The position numbers and the translations under genes were made by a program. The notes under the pieces are model-generated. The model had not been told where the DNA came from and ran no database searches. It saw only the letters and a program-made list of their open reading frames with translations. DNA of 26,089 bases from Erythrobacter sp. CCH5-A1 (GTDB lineage: Bacteria; Pseudomonadota; Alphaproteobacteria; Sphingomonadales; Sphingomonadaceae), in contig NZ_LSKQ01000145.1 in assembly GCF_001557115.1 (NCBI RefSeq), positions 1 through 26,089 on the forward strand, in the 5' to 3' direction. Positions within the stretch are counted from its first letter, which is position 1. Each line of letters opens with the position of its first letter. Positions 23,098 to 26,089 of the stretch are shown here, piece after piece.

Positions 23098-24167
23098 GCC
23101 TTATACCCCGCGCCGCGCACCGCCTCGGCCGCCCGATCGAGCGGCCAGCGCGGGCGGGCGACGAAATCGAGCGGATCGCCGGCGAAGTCCTCGCCTTCCT
23201 GCGCGAGGCGTTCGAGCCCCGCCCAGGCGATCATCGCGGCATTGTCGGTGCACAGCGCGAGCGGAGGGGCGGTGAAGCGCATCCCATGCTTGGCCGCCAG
23301 CGCTTCGAGCGCGCCGCGCACAGTCCTGTTGGCCGCGACCCCGCCCGCGACGACCAGCGCGGGGAAGGGGCCCGCAGTCTCGAGCGCGCGTTCGAGCCGG
23401 TCGATCAGGCATTCCACGGCGGCCTGCTGGAAGCTCGCGGCGATATCGGCAGGCTTGTGCGCGCCGCTCTCGACCGCGCGCAGCACCGCGCTCTTGAGCC
23501 CGGCGAAGGAGAAGTGCGGCTCGGGCGAACCCTTGAGCGGGCGCGGCAGCGGCACCGCCTTGGGATCGCCCTCCAGCGCCAGCCGCTCGACCGCAGGCCC
23601 GCCGGGATAGCCGAGGCCGAGGATCTTGGCGGTCTTGTCGAAGGCCTCGCCCAGCGCATCGTCGATGGTGGTGGCGAGGCGGCGGTAGCGGCCGACGCCC
23701 TCGACGGCGAGGATCTGGCAATGCCCGCCCGAGACCAGCAGCAGCAGATAGGGGAAGGCGAGGCCGGCATCCGCCAGTCGCGGCGAGAGTGCGTGGCCTT
23801 CGAGGTGGTTGACCGCCAACAGCGGCTTGTCCGCCGCCATCGCGAGGGCCTTGGCGCTCACCAGCCCGACCATCACCCCGCCGATCAGCCCCGGTCCGGC
23901 GGTCGCGGCGATGGCATCGACGTCGTCCAGCGCCACGCCCGCATCACCCATCACCTTCGCCAGCATCGGCGCAAGCCGCTCGGCATGGGCGCGCGCGGCG
24001 ATCTCGGGCACGACGCCGCCATAGGGGGCGTGCTCGGCCTCCTGGCTGGCGATCGCCTGCGCGATGATCGTCCCGTCGCCGCGCACCAGTGCGACCGCGG
24101 TCTCGTCGCAACTCGACTCGATCCCCAATACCAGCGCCGTGTCCAAGGTGTGTGCTGCTGAACCCAT
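23094..24167 (-). CDS. tsaD: tRNA N6-adenosine threonylcarbamoyltransferase
   Basis: Catalytic subunit for the universal t6A37 tRNA modification, transferring threonylcarbamoyl to A37 of ANN-decoding tRNAs with TsaB and TsaE; 357 residues. Motifs are [14 protein letters not shown], the iron ligands His121 and His125 in [36 protein letters not shown] and the C-terminal ligand Asp in [14 protein letters not shown] 24167 has GGAAG a few bases upstream. It diverges from hemC across only 44 bp. First gene of the tsaD-gpsA-flippase operon. Confidence 0.96.
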   Translation of the reverse strand: MGSAAHTLDTALVLGIESSCDETAVALVRGDGTIIAQAIASQEAEHAPYGGVVPEIAARAHAERLAPMLAKVMGDAGVALDDVDAIAATAGPGLIGGVMVGLVSAKALAMAADKPLLAVNHLEGHALSPRLADAGLAFPYLLLLVSGGHCQILAVEGVGRYRRLATTIDDALGEAFDKTAKILGLGYPGGPAVERLALEGDPKAVPLPRPLKGSPEPHFSFAGLKSAVLRAVESGAHKPADIAASFQQAAVECLIDRLERALETAGPFPALVVAGGVAANRTVRGALEALAAKHGMRFTAPPLALCTDNAAMIAWAGLERLAQEGEDFAGDPLDFVARPRWPLDRAAEAVRGAGYKA

Positions 24168-24211
24168 CCGGCTTCCATCTAGTCCTTGTGCGGGCTAGAG
24201 CAAGCGCGGCC
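24168..24211. promoter_or_regulatory. Compact divergent tsaD/hemC promoter region
   Basis: Only 44 bp separate the two start codons, so both promoters must overlap here or lie within the opposite gene. TCTAG (24178-24182) and CTAGA (24195-24199) form a 5-bp inverted repeat with a 12-bp spacer. On the minus strand GCGCTTGCTCTAG (24207-24195) is identical to a 13-mer upstream of the flavoenzyme gene (14323-14335). No standard -35/-10 pair is evident. Confidence 0.45.
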
Positions 24212-25153
24212 ATGACTGAACCTGAACGCACCCCGCCGCGCCTCCGCCTCGGCACCCGCAATTCCCCGCTCGCGATGGCGCAGGCTTTCGAGACCCGCGC
24301 GCGCCTGTGCGCCGCCCACGGCTGGGCGGAAGACGAGGTCGAACTCGTCCCCGTGCTGGCGAGCGGCGACAAGGTGCTCGACCGGCCCCTCGCCGAGATC
24401 GGGGGCAAGGCGCTGTGGACCAAGGAGCTCGACCAGTGGCTGGGCGAGGGGCGGATCGACCTCTCGGTCCACTCGGCCAAGGATGTCGAGACGATCCGGC
24501 CCGATGCCTTCCACTTCCCCGCCTTCCTGCCGCGCGCCGACCGGCGGGATTGCCTGGTGGGCGCCACCAGCATCGCCGCCATCCCCCAAGGCGCGACCGT
24601 CGGCACCAGCGCCCCGCGCCGGGCGGCGCAGCTCCTGAACCTCAGGCCCGACTGCAAGGTCGTGACCTTCCGCGGCAACGTCGCCACCCGCCTGCGCAAG
24701 CTCGCCGAGGGGGAGGCCGACGTGACCTTCCTCGCGGCGGCGGGCCTCGAACGCCTCGACCAGTCCGAGGTCGGCACGCCGCTCGGGCCCGACGAGTGGA
24801 TCCCCGCCGCGGCCCAAGGCGTCATCGCCATCGAATGCCGCGCCGATGACGCCGCCACCACCGCGCTCCTTGCCGCGATCGACCACGCCCCGACCCGCGC
24901 CGAGCTGGAGGCCGAGCGCGCTCTCCTCGCGGAGCTGGGCGGCACCTGTCATTCCCCGGTCGCGGTGCTGTGCGAGCTGGAGAGGGGCATCCTCACCATG
25001 CGCGCCGCGCTGTTCTCGCCCGACGGGGCCGAGCGGATCGAGGGCACCGCCACCTTCACCCCCGCAGACCGTACGGCCGTGGAGCTGCTCGCCGCCGACC
25101 TTCTCGCCCGCGCACCCGAGAGCATCGCGGCGCATTTCAGGGCGGCGGTTTGA
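24212..25153 (+). CDS. hemC: Hydroxymethylbilane synthase (porphobilinogen deaminase)
   Basis: Cytoplasmic tetrapyrrole-pathway enzyme of 313 residues that joins four porphobilinogens into hydroxymethylbilane. Signatures are RLGTRNSPLAMAQA, GGKALWTKELDQWL, DLSVHSAKDVE (catalytic Asp region), GTSAPRRAAQLL and FRGNVATRLRKL. The dipyrromethane cofactor attaches to Cys246 in LGGTCHSPVAV, a variant of the common GGCQVP motif. ATG 24212 gives the conserved N-terminus. The stop overlaps the TTG start of hemD. Confidence 0.96.
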   Translation: MTEPERTPPRLRLGTRNSPLAMAQAFETRARLCAAHGWAEDEVELVPVLASGDKVLDRPLAEIGGKALWTKELDQWLGEGRIDLSVHSAKDVETIRPDAFHFPAFLPRADRRDCLVGATSIAAIPQGATVGTSAPRRAAQLLNLRPDCKVVTFRGNVATRLRKLAEGEADVTFLAAAGLERLDQSEVGTPLGPDEWIPAAAQGVIAIECRADDAATTALLAAIDHAPTRAELEAERALLAELGGTCHSPVAVLCELERGILTMRAALFSPDGAERIEGTATFTPADRTAVELLAADLLARAPESIAAHFRAAV

Positions 25154-25866
25154 CCTTCCACCTCCTTGCGCTGCGTCCCGAGCCGGGGCTGGCCGCGACG
25201 CTGGAGCGAGCCCGCGCTCTCGGCCTCACCATCACCGGCCAGCCGCTCTCCGCGATCCGCCCGCTGGCGTGGGACTGCCCCGACCCCGCCGGCATCGACG
25301 GGCTGCTGATCGGCAGCGCCAACGCCATCCTCCACGGCGGCCCGCACCTCGCCCGCCTCACCGCCAAGCCCGTCTTCGCGGTGGGCGAGGCAACCGCCGC
25401 CGCCGCGCGCGCCGCCGGCTTCACCGTCGCCCTGACGGGCAGCGGGGGCCTGCAAGGCGTGCTCGATGCCATCGCCGCCCCCTGCCACCTGCTGCGCATC
25501 GCGGGCGAGGAGCACGTCCCGCTCATGCCGCCCCCGGGCGTCACCTTTGCCGAAGTGATCGCCTATCGCAGCGAGAGCCTGGCGCTCGATCCTGCCGCGC
25601 CGCTGCTGGCATCGGGCCAAGCACTGGTGCTGCTCCACTCCGCCGCCACTGCCGCGCATTTCGCCGCCGAGGTGGGACGCCTCGGCCTCGACCGCGCCCG
25701 CATCACCCTCGCAGCGCTCGGCCCGCGGATCGCGGCGGCGGCCGGCGAGGGATGGCCCGCGATCCTCACCGCTGAGCGCCCTGATGAGAGCACGTTCCTG
25801 CAATTGGCATTTGACTTGTGCCAAGAGGCGCGCTCCATTCCATCATCCCCGCAACGGCAGCCGTAA
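25150..25866 (+). CDS. hemD: Uroporphyrinogen-III synthase
   Basis: Cyclises hydroxymethylbilane to uroporphyrinogen III; 238 residues, cytoplasmic. HemD proteins vary widely. Here LALRPEPGLAATLERARALG at the start, LLIGSANAILHGG and FAVGEATAAAARAAGF in the middle, and VLLHSAATAAHFA later match the two-lobed fold's usual landmarks. Position directly after hemC confirms it. TTG at 25150 overlaps the hemC stop (TTGA) and is the only start that gives the conserved LALRP beginning, so a rare TTG start is likely. The expected roughly 240-residue length agrees. Confidence 0.9.
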   Translation: MTFHLLALRPEPGLAATLERARALGLTITGQPLSAIRPLAWDCPDPAGIDGLLIGSANAILHGGPHLARLTAKPVFAVGEATAAAARAAGFTVALTGSGGLQGVLDAIAAPCHLLRIAGEEHVPLMPPPGVTFAEVIAYRSESLALDPAAPLLASGQALVLLHSAATAAHFAAEVGRLGLDRARITLAALGPRIAAAAGEGWPAILTAERPDESTFLQLAFDLCQEARSIPSSPQRQP

Positions 25867-25910
25867 CCGCGCGCGCCGGAACCAAGACAGGGTCGCAAGA
25901 ACGGATCGCC

Positions 25911-26089
25911 ATGGCATCGCCGCCAGAACCATCGTTTGACCAAGTGCCGCGCCGGTCCGGTTCGATGCGCGGCGCCTTGCTCGCTGCGTGCCTTGCCTTC
26001 CTTCTGGGTGGCGCGCTCGCGGGCTGGGCGGTGTGGTACAACCTCGGCCCCGCCGCCGCGCATCGAACCGGACCGGCGCGGCACTTGGT
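25911..26089 (+). CDS. Single-pass membrane protein, 5' part (possible HemX/mitofilin-like)
   Basis: The frame runs off the window; 59 residues are visible. It starts MASPPEPSFDQVPRRSGSMR, a short basic cytoplasmic stretch, followed by one strong hydrophobic helix (about 21-45, GALLAACLAFLLGGALAGWA). Alphaproteobacteria often carry a COG4223 mitofilin/HemX-like protein with this topology directly after hemD, so that is the best guess from context. It cannot be confirmed from the visible part. ATG 25911 lies 44 bp after the hemD stop with no strong Shine-Dalgarno. Confidence 0.6.
   Translation, partial: MASPPEPSFDQVPRRSGSMRGALLAACLAFLLGGALAGWAVWYNLGPAAAHRTGPARHL

Noticed and set aside
1..26089. 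tRNA, rRNA, CRISPR arrays, riboswitches
   Set aside because: Scanned by eye; no cloverleaf with tRNA consensus bases, no regularly spaced repeats and no known riboswitch core seen. The cloverleaf at 15551-15821 lacks tRNA features.

Overview
This 26 kb window is high-GC (roughly two thirds G+C), densely coded and rich in 4-bp start/stop overlaps. Gene content and protein style suggest an alphaproteobacterium, most likely of the order Sphingomonadales (Erythrobacteraceae-like). That placement rests on family resemblance, not on a database search. No rRNA, tRNA, CRISPR array, complete insertion sequence or phage gene was seen.

Layout. (1) 2-5741, plus strand: the 3' end of urea carboxylase, complete allophanate hydrolase, a soluble hybrid histidine kinase and a LuxR-type response regulator. 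This is ATP-dependent urea breakdown with a linked two-component system. (2) 5877-7567, plus: a membrane fatty acid hydroxylase/sterol desaturase-family protein and an unknown lysine-rich membrane protein. (3) 7564-11211: a divergent sulfur-stress module. A 1-Cys peroxiredoxin and an ArsR/BigR-like repressor run on the minus strand. An ETHE1/Blh-like persulfide dioxygenase, two half-size YeeE/YedE transporters and a TauE/SafE permease run on the plus strand. A 76-bp divergent promoter region carries a good sigma70 promoter overlapped by an imperfect dyad. (4) 11358-14317, plus: cyanide-insensitive-type cytochrome bd subunits (CioA/CioB), an 11-codon ORF, a 44-aa DUF2474 protein and a DCC thiol-disulfide protein, all coupled by overlapping stops and starts. 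(5) 14388-15554, plus: a lactate 2-monooxygenase-like flavoenzyme whose Shine-Dalgarno lies inside a strong hairpin.

(6) 15551-16146: a 271-bp non-coding element with 34-bp terminal inverted repeats and internal arms that predict a cloverleaf fold. It looks like a MITE and abuts the end of the flavoenzyme gene. It is followed by a 163-bp spacer and a possible 53-aa small gene. (7) 19360-16167, minus: maleylacetoacetate isomerase, a fumarylacetoacetate hydrolase-family enzyme and an aldehyde dehydrogenase, which fit the lower homogentisate (tyrosine) pathway. (8) 19831-19475, minus: a single-domain response regulator. 20476-19904: a membrane-anchored helix-hairpin-helix protein. (9) 24167-20555, minus: tsaD, gpsA and a Wzx-like flippase in one overlapping operon. 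(10) 24212-26089, plus: hemC, hemD and the start of a single-pass membrane protein, in the tetrapyrrole pathway.

The most unusual item is the cloverleaf MITE-like element. The most coherent functional story is the persulfide-detoxification module beside a bd-type oxidase, a class of terminal oxidase known to resist sulfide.
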